Part shown: one piece after another, positions 16,869-25,202 of the stretch
Numbering within the stretch: the stretch's first letter is position 1
Layout of the letters: every line of letters starts with the position of its first letter
DNA from: a virus
IMG/VR virus record: IMGVR_UViG_3300022747_000235
Span: 1-52,247 of that record
Strand: one strand, 5' to 3'
DNA length: 52,247 bases
Notes under the pieces: model-generated
Told to the model about the DNA's origin: nothing
The model's input: only the letters and a program-made list of their open reading frames with translations
The model's database searches: none
Translations under genes and position numbers: made by a program

Positions 16869-17807
16869 TCAATAGGAGGTGACAGTGTTGACAAGAATGG
16901 CGGTACACAGGCGGGCGGGGCTTGCCGCCTTGGCCGCCTGCCAGTCGAATGTGGCCTGAATGCCTTGCGGACCCGGGATCTCGATCCTGGGCCGTGGCAG
17001 ATAGACAGCATGCGCCGTGAAGCTGAAGCTGGCATCGGCCCCAAGGCTCCAGCCGAAAACCAATTCGCAAGGTGTCCCATCCATCGCTTGGGTGATCAGC
17101 GTGGTGTCGGCAAAGCGGGCCTCGATCTTGCCGGTCAGCGCCGCCATGCCGGGATCAACCCCCTCGATCTTGCCATCCGCGCGGATGGTCTCGATCCGGT
17201 CGAGGCCATTCGAGTAGGTCACCTCAGCCGAGATGACATTGCCAAGCGCCACCCCGTTGCGGCTAATCGATCCGTTGAAGTGGCCAAAGCGCTGCAGCGA
17301 CAGCGATGTGGGCGTGCCTACGGCCGTGGCAGCAGCAACGGTTTCGCCTTGGGCCACCAGGCGGGCAGTCGCAGTCAGAAGCCCCGAGCGCGCCATCTGC
17401 CAACTGAGCTGATCGCAAACGCAGCCCGTATACATCGCGTAGCGCGGCACCTCCGGCATCGCCGTCTCAATGGCCATGCTTGGAAGCGACCAGGCCCCCG
17501 ACTGGAACGTATGGGTCTTCGGCGTGGTGCCGGTGGTGGTCGGGGCCCCGAAGGCGGCCTTCAGCCAGAGGCCGAAGTTCTCGACATCAAGCGGCACAAC
17601 GACATCGCCATCCGCCGTCACCGCGTCCTTGATCGGGGCCAGCGGGTCACGCCCCTGGCCCAAAAGTTCCGAGGCGATCAGCGGCTGCTCGGAGCCGAGC
17701 GTCGTGCTGGCGAAAGGCACCGTGCGATAGCCCGTCGTCGGGGCGGTGCCATAGGTGGACTCGAACGCAAGCGCCATCTGCGCCCGCGCCCCATGGGCTC
17801 GTGCCAT
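16869..17807 (-). CDS. Major tail tube protein
   Basis: The 312-aa protein (MARAHGARAQMALAFESTYG) has TTLGSEQPLIASELLGQGRD and the beta-rich core DAVTADGDVVVPLDVENFGLWL typical of tail tube proteins. It lies between the tail terminator and the chaperone, as in lambda. A C-terminal PRPRIEIPGPQGIQATFDWQ segment is also typical of this group. Confidence 0.8.
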   Translation of the reverse strand: MARAHGARAQMALAFESTYGTAPTTGYRTVPFASTTLGSEQPLIASELLGQGRDPLAPIKDAVTADGDVVVPLDVENFGLWLKAAFGAPTTTGTTPKTHTFQSGAWSLPSMAIETAMPEVPRYAMYTGCVCDQLSWQMARSGLLTATARLVAQGETVAAATAVGTPTSLSLQRFGHFNGSISRNGVALGNVISAEVTYSNGLDRIETIRADGKIEGVDPGMAALTGKIEARFADTTLITQAMDGTPCELVFGWSLGADASFSFTAHAVYLPRPRIEIPGPQGIQATFDWQAAKAASPARLCTAILVNTVTSY

Positions 17808-17917
17808 TTTTGTCTCCTGTGGGTGATCAGATTTGGGTCAGACTTGGTTTTGCGGTCCCGGGCCCATATCTGATTGCAAAGAGCCAATTGGCAATTTGCA
17901 AAGGAGCGCGGTTCTTT

Positions 17918-18127
17918 ATGGCAAGCGATGTAGCCTCGGTTTTTGTGCTGATACTCTTTGCCGTGCTCGGGATGTATCTTGCCGTCTGGTTATACATCTT
18001 GCTACCCGCTCAAATGGCTGCCAACCGCGGCAGAAGCCAGGTAGGTTGGGTTATCTTCAGTCTTGTTTTCTCGCCAGTCATGGCTTGTTTGCTGCTTTGG
18101 CTTCTGGGCGAGAACCCAAACGATTGA
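17918..18127 (+). CDS. Small two-helix membrane protein, candidate moron
   Basis: The ATG at 17918 follows AAGGAG by 11 bases, an individual ribosome-binding site. The 69-aa product has two membrane helices (VFVLILFAVLGMYLAVWLYILL and VIFSLVFSPVMACLLLWLL) joined by a basic NRGRSQ loop. It is on the plus strand between the tail tube and tail terminator genes, which are on the minus strand, so it was inserted with its own signals. Possible roles are superinfection exclusion or host membrane alteration; function unknown. Confidence 0.65.
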   Translation: MASDVASVFVLILFAVLGMYLAVWLYILLPAQMAANRGRSQVGWVIFSLVFSPVMACLLLWLLGENPND

Positions 18128-18134
18128 CGCAGTC

Positions 18135-18554
18135 TCAGCCAAACGGGTTGGGGGACACGTAATACAAAATAATCGGCACGATGCCCGCTTTCAGGCTGGC
18201 GGCCCCTTCGACCGGCAGATCAACGGGCCGTGGCGCTTCTGCTTCGACCCAGTCGCAAAGCCCGCCGAGCGTGCGGTCGGTGGTAATCGCCGTGCCGATG
18301 CTGGCGCACAGGATGTCGAAAGCGGCGTCGCGGTCAGCGTCTTGCACGACCGCCTCGATCTCAGCCCTGTGCTGATAATGGTAGCGCAGGGGCGACAGCG
18401 TGACCTCGGGTTCTCCCGGTTCGCCATCGCGCAGGATCAGAAGTCCCGCGGGCGGGATGCGCTCCGGCAGCACGTCCCCACGCAAGGACGTGGCGGGTAA
18501 TGCTGACAGCCGCGCATGTAGCGCGGCGAGAATGGTTTCGCGGAGGGTGGGCAT
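18135..18554 (-). CDS. Tail terminator-like protein
   Basis: The 139-aa product (MPTLRETILAALHARL) with SLRGDVLPERIPPAGLLILRDG and YHYQHRAEIEAVVQ matches the form of the small tail-completion/terminator proteins encoded between head-tail adaptors and the tail tube in this phage group. It caps the tail tube and joins it to the head. Confidence 0.65.
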   Translation of the reverse strand: MPTLRETILAALHARLSALPATSLRGDVLPERIPPAGLLILRDGEPGEPEVTLSPLRYHYQHRAEIEAVVQDADRDAAFDILCASIGTAITTDRTLGGLCDWVEAEAPRPVDLPVEGAASLKAGIVPIILYYVSPNPFG

Positions 18555-18643
18555 TTTACCGCCTTTGCTTCAATTGTGACTTCTGCGTCGGTGGCTGATG
18601 TGCTAAAAGTAATACCTGTGAATACTCGCTGGGAGTTGCCCCC

Positions 18644-18928
18644 ATGAATGCCATCCGTCCCATCGCTGTGAAGCTCGATCAGGATACCCGTGACCGCCTC
18701 AAGCGGCTGGCGGATGCCAAGGATCGCTCCACGCACTGGATGTTGCGCGAAGCAGTGGCGCAGTTCGTCGAGCGCGAAGAGAAGCGCGAGGCGTTTCGTC
18801 AGGCAGGGCTTCAGGCCTGGGAGGAGTTTCAGGCGACAGGCAAACACGTCACGCATGACGAAGCCGATGCCTGGCTTGCGAAGTTGGAAGCGGGCGAAGT
18901 GGCGACGGGTCCTGAATGCCACAACTGA
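18644..18928 (+). CDS. Type II antitoxin, ribbon-helix-helix (ParD-like)
   Basis: The 94-aa product starts MNAIRPIAVKLDQDTRDRLKRLAD, a ribbon-helix-helix DNA-binding N-terminus, followed by a helical C-terminal tail that would bind the toxin. GGGAG precedes ATG by eight bases. It overlaps the toxin gene by 13 bases. It is on the opposite strand to the surrounding tail genes. Confidence 0.8.
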   Translation: MNAIRPIAVKLDQDTRDRLKRLADAKDRSTHWMLREAVAQFVEREEKREAFRQAGLQAWEEFQATGKHVTHDEADAWLAKLEAGEVATGPECHN

Positions 18929-19206
18929 TCTGGTCACCCGCAGCGCTGCGGGACGTCGAACGACTTTACCACTTTCTTTCCGACAAGAATCCTGATGCGG
19001 CGCGCCGTGCCGTCAAGGCAATCCGCGAAGGCATGAACATCCTGCTGGATCAGCCAGGGGCGGGGCGGCCTGTCGAGGACATGGAACCGCAGTTCCGCGA
19101 GTGGTTCGTCACCTTTGGCGACAGCGGTTATGTGTCGCTTTACCGCTTCGATGGAGAAACCGCGATCATCCTTGCCATTCGTCATCAGCGTGAAGCCGGC
19201 TATTAA
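18916..19206 (+). CDS. ParE/RelE-superfamily toxin
   Basis: The 96-aa product (MPQLIWSPAALRDVERLYHFL) has the ParE pattern: W-x-x-x-A near the start, the RxxVKAIREG helix, LLDQPGAGRPVEDM, and the C-terminal YRFDGETAIILAIRHQREAGY. ParE toxins inhibit gyrase and RelE relatives cut mRNA; the sequence looks closer to ParE. Together with the upstream antitoxin it could stabilise the prophage. Confidence 0.8.
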   Translation: MPQLIWSPAALRDVERLYHFLSDKNPDAARRAVKAIREGMNILLDQPGAGRPVEDMEPQFREWFVTFGDSGYVSLYRFDGETAIILAIRHQREAGY

Positions 19207-19220
19207 CCGCGCGAAGCAAT

Positions 19221-19850
19221 TCACGCACGCCCCTCCACCCAGTTCGCGACAATCGCCCCCGGAATCCGCCCCACCGCCACCTCCGCGGCTTTCGCCAGAT
19301 CCAGCCGCTTGTCCAGCTTCACCTGCCGCACCAAGAGGAAGATCGGCACGGTCGCCCGCCCCCGGCCAGATTTCGACCGTGATGCAACGGCGCGCCCCTT
19401 CGAATTCAACCGCCCCTCTGCCACGAGAAGGCTCGGCCCCCGGGCCCGGTAGATTAACCGTAGCGACAATCCGCGCCGCCGCTCCCACTCTGCGGGGGTA
19501 ATCCGTCCGCCAAGCACGGATTTCCCGGCAGCAGCGGTTGGGATGGCCAGCCAGAGCCCGCTCTTCGACCGGATCAGCGGCCCGCTGTCATGCGCCCCGA
19601 CAATCACCGGCGCGTTGGACCAGACCAGCGCCGCCGCATTCAGGCTAGGCTGGCCCTTGGGATAGGCCACGGATCGAATGGTGCGGCCAAGGCGCGCCCC
19701 AAGACCCGCTTGCGCGATCTGACCACGCCAATCGGCCTTGAGACGGAGCGCCGCACCTCGAACGGCGTCCGACACGGCCTTTTCGCCAGCGAGGAGTTCG
19801 GCTTGCATGGCCGCCGCGATGCTGCCGGAGAGTTCAAGGCGGAGCTTCAT
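19221..19850 (-). CDS. Head-tail region protein, DUF6441-like
   Basis: The 209-aa protein (MKLRLELSGSIAAAMQAELLAGEKAV) contains GPLIRSKSGLWLAIPT and RARGPSLLVAEGRLN, features of the DUF6441 family found in alphaproteobacterial phage tail-completion regions. The start overlaps the preceding stop by four bases. A role in head-tail joining is inferred from position. Confidence 0.65.
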   Translation of the reverse strand: MKLRLELSGSIAAAMQAELLAGEKAVSDAVRGAALRLKADWRGQIAQAGLGARLGRTIRSVAYPKGQPSLNAAALVWSNAPVIVGAHDSGPLIRSKSGLWLAIPTAAAGKSVLGGRITPAEWERRRGLSLRLIYRARGPSLLVAEGRLNSKGRAVASRSKSGRGRATVPIFLLVRQVKLDKRLDLAKAAEVAVGRIPGAIVANWVEGRA

Positions 19851-20158
19851 GCGACGCTTGCCTCGATGGTCCAGATCAAACGATCCCGATCGCGCACCGG
19901 CTCACCTTGAATGAGGAAGGTCTCGTCCCCGAAGAGAATCTGCTCCTCGGGGCGAGGGGCGGGCAGGTCTGATACCCGCACATCAAAGCGGAAGGTCTCC
20001 GACCAAAGCCGCGCCCCGCCGAACTCCGTCACAGCATCCTTTTGCCGCGCGATGATGCGAATGCGGGTGAACTGCCCCTCGCTATCGCGATGCCAGGCCT
20101 CCTGGCCGAGATTGGGATCAGCAAAGAGAAGATCAAGCGCTGCCGCAAAAGCCGTCAT
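19847..20158 (-). CDS. Head-tail joining protein (gpFII-like)
   Basis: The 103-aa product (MTAFAAALDLLFADPNLGQEAWHR) has the beta-rich form of small head-tail attachment proteins: FRFDVRVSDLPAPRPEEQILFGDETFLIQGEPVRD. It is encoded immediately after the major capsid gene, as expected for FII-type proteins. Confidence 0.65.
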   Translation of the reverse strand: MTAFAAALDLLFADPNLGQEAWHRDSEGQFTRIRIIARQKDAVTEFGGARLWSETFRFDVRVSDLPAPRPEEQILFGDETFLIQGEPVRDRDRLIWTIEASVA

Positions 20159-20170
20159 ATCCGTCCCGCC

Positions 20171-21193
20171 TCAGTTCGAACTGAAGATCCGGATGGCCAA
20201 ACGCGGGCGCTTGTTCACCGGCAGGATCGAGGCCTCGGTCATCAGATCGATCCAGCGCCCCTTGGCGTCGATCATCTGCCGGGCATAAAGCGGCAGGCCG
20301 AGGGTATTGGCGGTCTCGAGCAGGTTTGCCGGCCCGCCATAGGTGGTGAAGGTGTCAAAGGTGCCAAGCGGGAAGGCGATGCCTTCGCCCGCCGGGATCA
20401 GCCGCTCCGAGCTGCCGTTCGAGAGCGTGACCGAGCCGTTGTATTCCTCAAAGAGGATGCCCGCGAAGGGGAAGGCGCGGCGCATGTCTTCGCGCAAGGG
20501 CTGGCCACCGGTGGCCGAGAAGAACTTATAGGCCTCTTCGGTTTTCGGGTGACTGATGAGCTTGTCGAAGAACTCGGAACTGACCAGCGCATGCGCTGTG
20601 GTCATAGTCTCGCCGAGAAGGCTGTCCTCGATGCCGCGCAGAACGCTGCGCACCTTGCCCTGCACATTGGTGCCCGCCGTGCCAAAGACAAAGTCGACCG
20701 AGATCTGCTCCAGACCAAATTCGGTGAAGTAATTGTAAAGCGTGGTGCCGGCCCCGTCCTTCACAATGCCGCGCAGCGCGTTCATCTCCATATATTCGCG
20801 GGTCTGGGCATGCTTGCGGCGCATCAGTGTCAGCTTGCGGTTCATCACCTCGACAAGGGGATCCGCGGCATCAGAAACCCCCAGCGCCGGCATGCCTTGG
20901 ATGTCGGCCGGCAAGATCACATCGTCATGCGGGATCCATGGCAGAGCAAAGGACCGCATGGAGCGCGCCTCGCGGTTGCCCACCGCGGCGGGCGCGCCAA
21001 GAGGAACCGAGGGCAAGAGGCTCAACACGCCCGCACGCTGTTCGATCACGATGGAGCGCTGGGTCACGCCTTCAAAGCGGAAGAGGCCGAGCTGGCCAAG
21101 GCGGGTGTAGAGGTTCGGCAGGATGTTGATGGCCTGCGTCATCTCGGCGAGCGAATAGCCGCCCGCGTCAAACGGGTTACGGGTGAGGGTCAT
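20171..21193 (-). CDS. Major capsid protein (lambda gpE family)
   Basis: The 340-aa product starts MTLTRNPFDAGGYSLAEMTQAINILPN, then RLGQLGLFRFEGVTQRSIVIEQ, the N-arm pattern of gpE-type capsid proteins. It has LPSVPLGAPA and the E-loop and P-domain segments ADPLVEVMNRKLTLMRRKH and ALRGIVKDGAGTTLYNYFTEFG. It follows the decoration protein gene, the lambda C-Nu3-D-E order. Confidence 0.85.
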   Translation of the reverse strand: MTLTRNPFDAGGYSLAEMTQAINILPNLYTRLGQLGLFRFEGVTQRSIVIEQRAGVLSLLPSVPLGAPAAVGNREARSMRSFALPWIPHDDVILPADIQGMPALGVSDAADPLVEVMNRKLTLMRRKHAQTREYMEMNALRGIVKDGAGTTLYNYFTEFGLEQISVDFVFGTAGTNVQGKVRSVLRGIEDSLLGETMTTAHALVSSEFFDKLISHPKTEEAYKFFSATGGQPLREDMRRAFPFAGILFEEYNGSVTLSNGSSERLIPAGEGIAFPLGTFDTFTTYGGPANLLETANTLGLPLYARQMIDAKGRWIDLMTEASILPVNKRPRLAIRIFSSN

Positions 21194-21267
21194 GGGGGAA
21201 CTCCGAAGGCATGAGGGGCAGGGGGAAGGGCTGGGAGGCTGTCGACAGGCTTTGCTGCGCCGCCCGG

Positions 21268-21648
21268 TCAGGCGGTGTCGCGCGGGATAATGCCGAGCGC
21301 GGTGAGCTGCGCGTGTTTGGCCGCCGTCTTGACCGCGTCATCGACGCTGGCGTCAAAGAGGAGCACCGCCTTCGCGACAAGGGCAGGCCCGCGCAGGAGG
21401 ACGACGGCCTCTCGATCTACTGCGGTGGCGTCGGTCGCATAGAGCAGGACCGCGGCTGCGGTCTGCGCGCCATCACTGCCGGTGGCGGTGCTGAGTTTAA
21501 ACTTGCCGCTTGCGGTGATGCGGCCAAGGACGGCGCCGACAGGGTATTTGGTCCCGGCCAGCAGCGTGACGGTTTCTCGGGTGAAGTTGGGATTGAGCTC
21601 GTATTTGAGCACATCGCCCATAACGGACGGTTGGGTCAGCACGGACAT
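21268..21648 (-). CDS. Head decoration protein (gpD-like)
   Basis: The 126-aa product (MSVLTQPSVMGDVLKYELNPNF) with TLLAGTKYPVGAVLGRITASGK is typical of gpD-type capsid-stabilising trimers. A strong terminator hairpin lies between it and the scaffold gene. A second, roughly 75-80% identical copy lies at 51415-51795 in a different phage remnant. Confidence 0.85.
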   Translation of the reverse strand: MSVLTQPSVMGDVLKYELNPNFTRETVTLLAGTKYPVGAVLGRITASGKFKLSTATGSDGAQTAAAVLLYATDATAVDREAVVLLRGPALVAKAVLLFDASVDDAVKTAAKHAQLTALGIIPRDTA

Positions 21649-21673
21649 CGGGCAACTCCGAAGGGTTGGGGGT

Positions 21674-21711
21674 CAAAAAGAAATCCCCCGCCGGGGAGCG
21701 CGGCGGGGGAT
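21674..21711 (-). terminator. Hairpin terminator between scaffold and decoration genes
   Basis: Bases 21683-21693 (ATCCCCCGCCG) pair with 21701-21711 (CGGCGGGGGAT). On the minus strand the hairpin is followed by TTTCTTTTT. It lies downstream of the decoration gene and before the protease/scaffold region in coordinate order, and an equivalent hairpin occurs at the same place in the second copy (51825-51857). Confidence 0.65.
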
Positions 21712-21736
21712 CAGTTGGGCGCAAAGGGACGGGAGA

Positions 21737-22186
21737 TCAGACCTTCGCGCCGGCGGCAGCTTTTTTTGCGGCGGCTACAATCGGGCTTTCGGCGGATTTC
21801 GGGAGAACGGGGGAGGGCGGGGCTGCGATGATGTCGCGCGCATCGGCCGCAGCGGCAGCGCGCTCCAGCACCAGCTTGCGCAGGGCCTCGGGCGCCGTTC
21901 CCTCGCGCAAGGCTTTTGCCGCATCGATCGCAACACCCAAGCGACCCGCCTGCAGCGCAATCTCGGCGATCTCGGCCGCCGCCTCGCGCAGATGCGCCGA
22001 CAGATCCGCAAGATTACCAGGCTGCACCGCAACCGGGGCGACAGCAACAGGGGGCCGAGAGGCTGCGGGCGGTGGAGCGGGGGATGCCGGCGGTGCCTCC
22101 GCGCCATCGGCTGCCCCCTCAGTGATCTCCACCAATTCGAGATCCGCATCCTGCGGGGTGTAGTCGGGATCGTTCTTGCTGGCCAT
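21737..22186 (-). CDS. Nested in-frame scaffold protein (Nu3-like)
   Basis: An internal ATG at 22186 (MASKNDPDYTPQDADLELV) is preceded by AAGAAGGAAG, a good ribosome-binding site, in frame with the protease gene. It would give a separate 149-aa scaffold with the same C-terminus, as lambda Nu3 does inside gene C. The separation from the protease domain falls exactly at a low-complexity junction. Independent expression is inferred. Confidence 0.6.
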   Translation of the reverse strand: MASKNDPDYTPQDADLELVEITEGAADGAEAPPASPAPPPAASRPPVAVAPVAVQPGNLADLSAHLREAAAEIAEIALQAGRLGVAIDAAKALREGTAPEALRKLVLERAAAAADARDIIAAPPSPVLPKSAESPIVAAAKKAAAGAKV

Positions 22187-23161
22187 CACGGCTTCCTTCT
22201 TGGGTTTGAGGTGAGAGGCGCTGAAGGCGCGGGACAGCTTGCTGGTCGAAGGCGCGCCAAGGGCTTGCCGGAAGCTGGCAAAGCCCCGGGTAAGATCGGT
22301 GACCTCATCGGCGAGACCTGCCACAACGGCATCCATCCCGCGATAGACCGCAGCCTCGGTGGCGAGAGCCGCCTCCTGGCTCAGCCTGCCGCCGCGTCCC
22401 GCAGCAACGGTGTCGGCGAACAAAAACCGCAAGACATCAATCTCACGCTGGATGTCCGCGCGCACAGCCTCAGGCAGTGGCGCATAGGGATTGCCGTCGA
22501 CCTTGTGCTGCCCTGAATGGATCAGGTTCACGCGAACCCCGTCTTGATCGAGCTGACCGCTGAGATCAGCATGCATGACCACGACGCCGATACTGCCGAC
22601 CGCACCTGTGCGCGGCAGAAGAATCCGATCCGCCTGCGAGGCCAGCGCATAGCCCGCCGAGAAGGCATGTTCGGCCACGAAGGCCCAGACGGGTTTCGAA
22701 GCTCGAATTGCACGAATCTGATCTGCAAGGTCAAAGACCCCCGCAACCTCACCGCCAAAACTGTCAATTTCCAAGGCAAGGCCGCGAACGGCAGGGTCTT
22801 TGGCGGCGGCCTCGATCTGGGCGGCAATCCCCTCGTAACTCGTCTGCCCCGAGGATTGACCAATCCAGGATCCCCGGTGAATGAGCACGCCCGAGATTTC
22901 AATCACGGCAATGCCGTCCACCATGGGGTAGGGTGCGTCACCCTGTTGGCGCAGCCGATCGCTGAGGGGATCGGCCAGAAGGCTGGCGCGAGCGGGCAGG
23001 GCGGCGGCACCAAGATCACCCGCCACCACGGGCAGATCCGCAAGCTCGACCCGCCGTCCCAGAATGCGCGGTCCAAGCCCTGACAAGAACGCCATGGCCT
23101 TTGAGGGCTCGACCAAGAGCGGCGCGTTGAAGGCGCGCGCGGCAATGCGGGCGTGAAGCAT
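21737..23161 (-). CDS. S49-family head maturation protease (gpC-like) with C-terminal scaffold
   Basis: The N-terminal two-thirds is a ClpP/SppA-like S49 protease with the nucleophile at about S168 (AFSAGYALASQ) and lysine at about K220 (SGQHKVDGNPY). It processes head proteins in the procapsid. From residue 326 on the protein is Ala/Pro-rich and then helical (LSAHLREAAAEIAEIALQAG), a scaffold. Its start overlaps the portal stop (TGATG). Confidence 0.85.
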   Translation of the reverse strand: MLHARIAARAFNAPLLVEPSKAMAFLSGLGPRILGRRVELADLPVVAGDLGAAALPARASLLADPLSDRLRQQGDAPYPMVDGIAVIEISGVLIHRGSWIGQSSGQTSYEGIAAQIEAAAKDPAVRGLALEIDSFGGEVAGVFDLADQIRAIRASKPVWAFVAEHAFSAGYALASQADRILLPRTGAVGSIGVVVMHADLSGQLDQDGVRVNLIHSGQHKVDGNPYAPLPEAVRADIQREIDVLRFLFADTVAAGRGGRLSQEAALATEAAVYRGMDAVVAGLADEVTDLTRGFASFRQALGAPSTSKLSRAFSASHLKPKKEAVMASKNDPDYTPQDADLELVEITEGAADGAEAPPASPAPPPAASRPPVAVAPVAVQPGNLADLSAHLREAAAEIAEIALQAGRLGVAIDAAKALREGTAPEALRKLVLERAAAAADARDIIAAPPSPVLPKSAESPIVAAAKKAAAGAKV

Positions 23162-24690
23162 CAGGGCTGCTCCTCGGTGTCTTGCGCATCAGCACCATTT
23201 TGGGGATCTGTTTGATCGATGCCGTCGGAATTATACGAATGTGTAGCTTGGGTCTCAGCCGACACCGCCTGCACGCCCTGCGCTGGGGATCCCGGGCGGC
23301 GGAAGTCAAGACCAAGGGCTCGCTCGCGCGCCCGTTCGGCCGCAATTTCGCGATCGACCTGCTCGGCATCATAGCCGCGCTCGGCGATGGCTTGCGTGCG
23401 GGATTTCAGCCCCGCCTCGATCTGGGCGATCTCTGCATTGGCGTCTTTCAAGGGATCGACCCAATCCCATTTCGTGGGGAGCCAGTCGGCGGCGAGCATA
23501 CGAGGCCGCTCGGCCTCATAGCCGGGCAGGGGCAAGACCCCTGACAGCACCGCGAGATCGAGCCAGCGCGCATAAACCGGACGACAGAGCTGGTAGACCA
23601 TCACCGAATGCTGCCAGGCCGAGACCCGGCGGCGGAATTCGATAAGTGCAAGCCGGGAGTTTGAGAAGTTCCCCTTCACCATGTCATTGGTCAGATAAGG
23701 ATAAGGGATGCCAAGTGCGGCTGAGATTTGCAGAAGCGTTCGATACTGGAATGGCTCATAGGTGGCCCCGCTATCCGCAGGCTGGCCGATGGTCACATCT
23801 TCCCCAGGATCCAGCCGCACGATCTGGCCGGGGCTGATCTGCATGCCATCCGGTGCCTCCTCATCGTCCAAGGGTGCCAGCGGGTTTTCTGGGGCGGGGG
23901 AGGTCACGAACATCGCATACATCGCGGCGACCTTCTTCCGGTCAAGCTCGGCATCGTCATACTGGTCGAGCAAAAACAACTTCACGATCGCCGGCGCGAG
24001 TTTAGAGACCCCGCGCAATTGCCCGCCTTCGACCGGGTCGATCACATGGATGACCTCAGAGGCCGGAACCCGCACGGTCTCGCCGGCAAGGCCAGGATCG
24101 GTGCTGTCGCCGGGATGGCGGCGCAGGAAGTGATAGGCCACACGCCGTCCGATCCTGTCAAACTCAATGCCCTGACGGATCGTATTGCCATTCGCGCCAA
24201 TGCCAGTTTCCTGCAGCGGCAGCATCTCCGAGGGGAGCATCTGAAGCTGCAGCGGCACCGCCAGCTCGTCCTCTGGCCGACGCGGCCGGATCCGAACAAA
24301 GACCTCGCCGGCCAAGAACACCTCGCGCGCGGCGCGGCGCTGCAGCCCGTAAAAATCGGTCAGTCCCTCGGCATCCGCCTCATCGGTCCAGGCAAGCCAA
24401 AGCCGCTGCAATTCTTCCTTCTGGGTCGCGTCCGCCAGCTTTGAGATCGGCTTGATCCCATCGCCGACGGTATTGGCCGCCCAGCTTTCCACCGCATTCA
24501 CCGCATAGCCATTGTTGCGCACGAGCCAGCGGGCGCGGGCGGTGATGTCAGGGCCAGAAGCCGCAATCAGCGCATTCACATGCGCCCGCGTGGCCTGGAA
24601 CCCCCGCAGGCGCCGATGGTGCTGGCCCGCATCGAACCCGCCGATGAAGGCGCCAAGGCGCTGCCGCCAGTGCATCGCAGCCCCCATCAC
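23161..24690 (-). CDS. Portal protein (lambda gpB family)
   Basis: The 509-aa protein has the lambda portal features RARWLVRNNGYAVNAVESWAANTVGDGIKP and FDRIGRRVAYHFLRRHPGD, and ends with a Gln/Asp-rich low-complexity tail. It forms the dodecameric ring for DNA passage. The start at 24690 is supported by an ATGA overlap with the gpW-like gene; an in-frame ATG at 24675 is an alternative. Confidence 0.9.
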   Translation of the reverse strand: MMGAAMHWRQRLGAFIGGFDAGQHHRRLRGFQATRAHVNALIAASGPDITARARWLVRNNGYAVNAVESWAANTVGDGIKPISKLADATQKEELQRLWLAWTDEADAEGLTDFYGLQRRAAREVFLAGEVFVRIRPRRPEDELAVPLQLQMLPSEMLPLQETGIGANGNTIRQGIEFDRIGRRVAYHFLRRHPGDSTDPGLAGETVRVPASEVIHVIDPVEGGQLRGVSKLAPAIVKLFLLDQYDDAELDRKKVAAMYAMFVTSPAPENPLAPLDDEEAPDGMQISPGQIVRLDPGEDVTIGQPADSGATYEPFQYRTLLQISAALGIPYPYLTNDMVKGNFSNSRLALIEFRRRVSAWQHSVMVYQLCRPVYARWLDLAVLSGVLPLPGYEAERPRMLAADWLPTKWDWVDPLKDANAEIAQIEAGLKSRTQAIAERGYDAEQVDREIAAERARERALGLDFRRPGSPAQGVQAVSAETQATHSYNSDGIDQTDPQNGADAQDTEEQP

Positions 24691-24896
24691 AGGTTTTTCA
24701 CGGCATAGGGGCGCAAGATGCGCCCGGCGCCGCGCTCGAGTTTCGCTATGCGTCGCTCGACATCGCCAATCGCGGCGGCGAGCTCGGCATCCGTGCCATA
24801 TGTCACGGTTTTGCCGTCGTAGCTGACCGACCGCGTGCCGCTGTAGCGCGCGCTCAAGAGCGCGCTCAGGCGGAGTTTTAACTCATCGAGGGTCAT
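24687..24896 (-). CDS. Head-tail joining protein, gpW-like
   Basis: From ATG 24896 the product is 69 aa (MTLDELKLRLSALLSARYSGT), close to the 68 aa of lambda gpW, with RSVSYDGKTVTYGTDAELAAAIGDVERRIAKLE matching its helix-hairpin-helix layout. Longer starts run into the ccdAB promoter region and lack a ribosome-binding site. Confidence 0.75.
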   Translation of the reverse strand: MTLDELKLRLSALLSARYSGTRSVSYDGKTVTYGTDAELAAAIGDVERRIAKLERGAGRILRPYAVKNL

Positions 24897-24913
24897 TGGG
24901 ATCTCTTGCATAG

Positions 24914-24928
24914 CACACTTTGAGTGTG
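24914..24928. promoter_or_regulatory. Inverted repeat CACACT-TTG-AGTGTG in front of ccdAB
   Basis: A perfect 6-bp inverted repeat with a 3-bp spacer lies 29 bases before the antitoxin ATG, where an autoregulatory CcdA operator is expected. It also covers the start region of the gpW-like gene on the other strand. Confidence 0.5.
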
Positions 24929-24956
24929 TATATTGTGTATGCGTCAGGAGGGCCCA

Positions 24957-25202
24957 ATGCAGCACGCCACCGCAGAAAAGCAGCGCACCAATATCACCCT
25001 ATCGGCCGCCAACTTGGCTGCCGCACGGGAATTGGGTCTCAATGTCTCAGCCATCAGCGATGCCGCCGTCGCAGAAGCCGTCCGTATTGCGAAAGCCAAA
25101 GCTTGGGCGTGTGAGAATGCCACAGCGATTTCAGAGCGCCGTGTCTGGATCGAGGCGCATGGCACGCCCTTGGCAGATCTTCAGGTTCTGAAGATCGACT
25201 GA
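24957..25202 (+). CDS. ccdA: CcdA-family antitoxin
   Basis: From ATG 24957 (site CAGGAGG five bases upstream) the 81-aa product reads MQHATAEKQRTNITLSAANLAAARELG, a ribbon-helix-helix N-terminus, and ends in the charged tail that CcdA uses to bind CcdB. Its stop shares one base with the toxin start. It is inserted on the plus strand between the terminase and gpW-like genes. Confidence 0.8.
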   Translation: MQHATAEKQRTNITLSAANLAAARELGLNVSAISDAAVAEAVRIAKAKAWACENATAISERRVWIEAHGTPLADLQVLKID

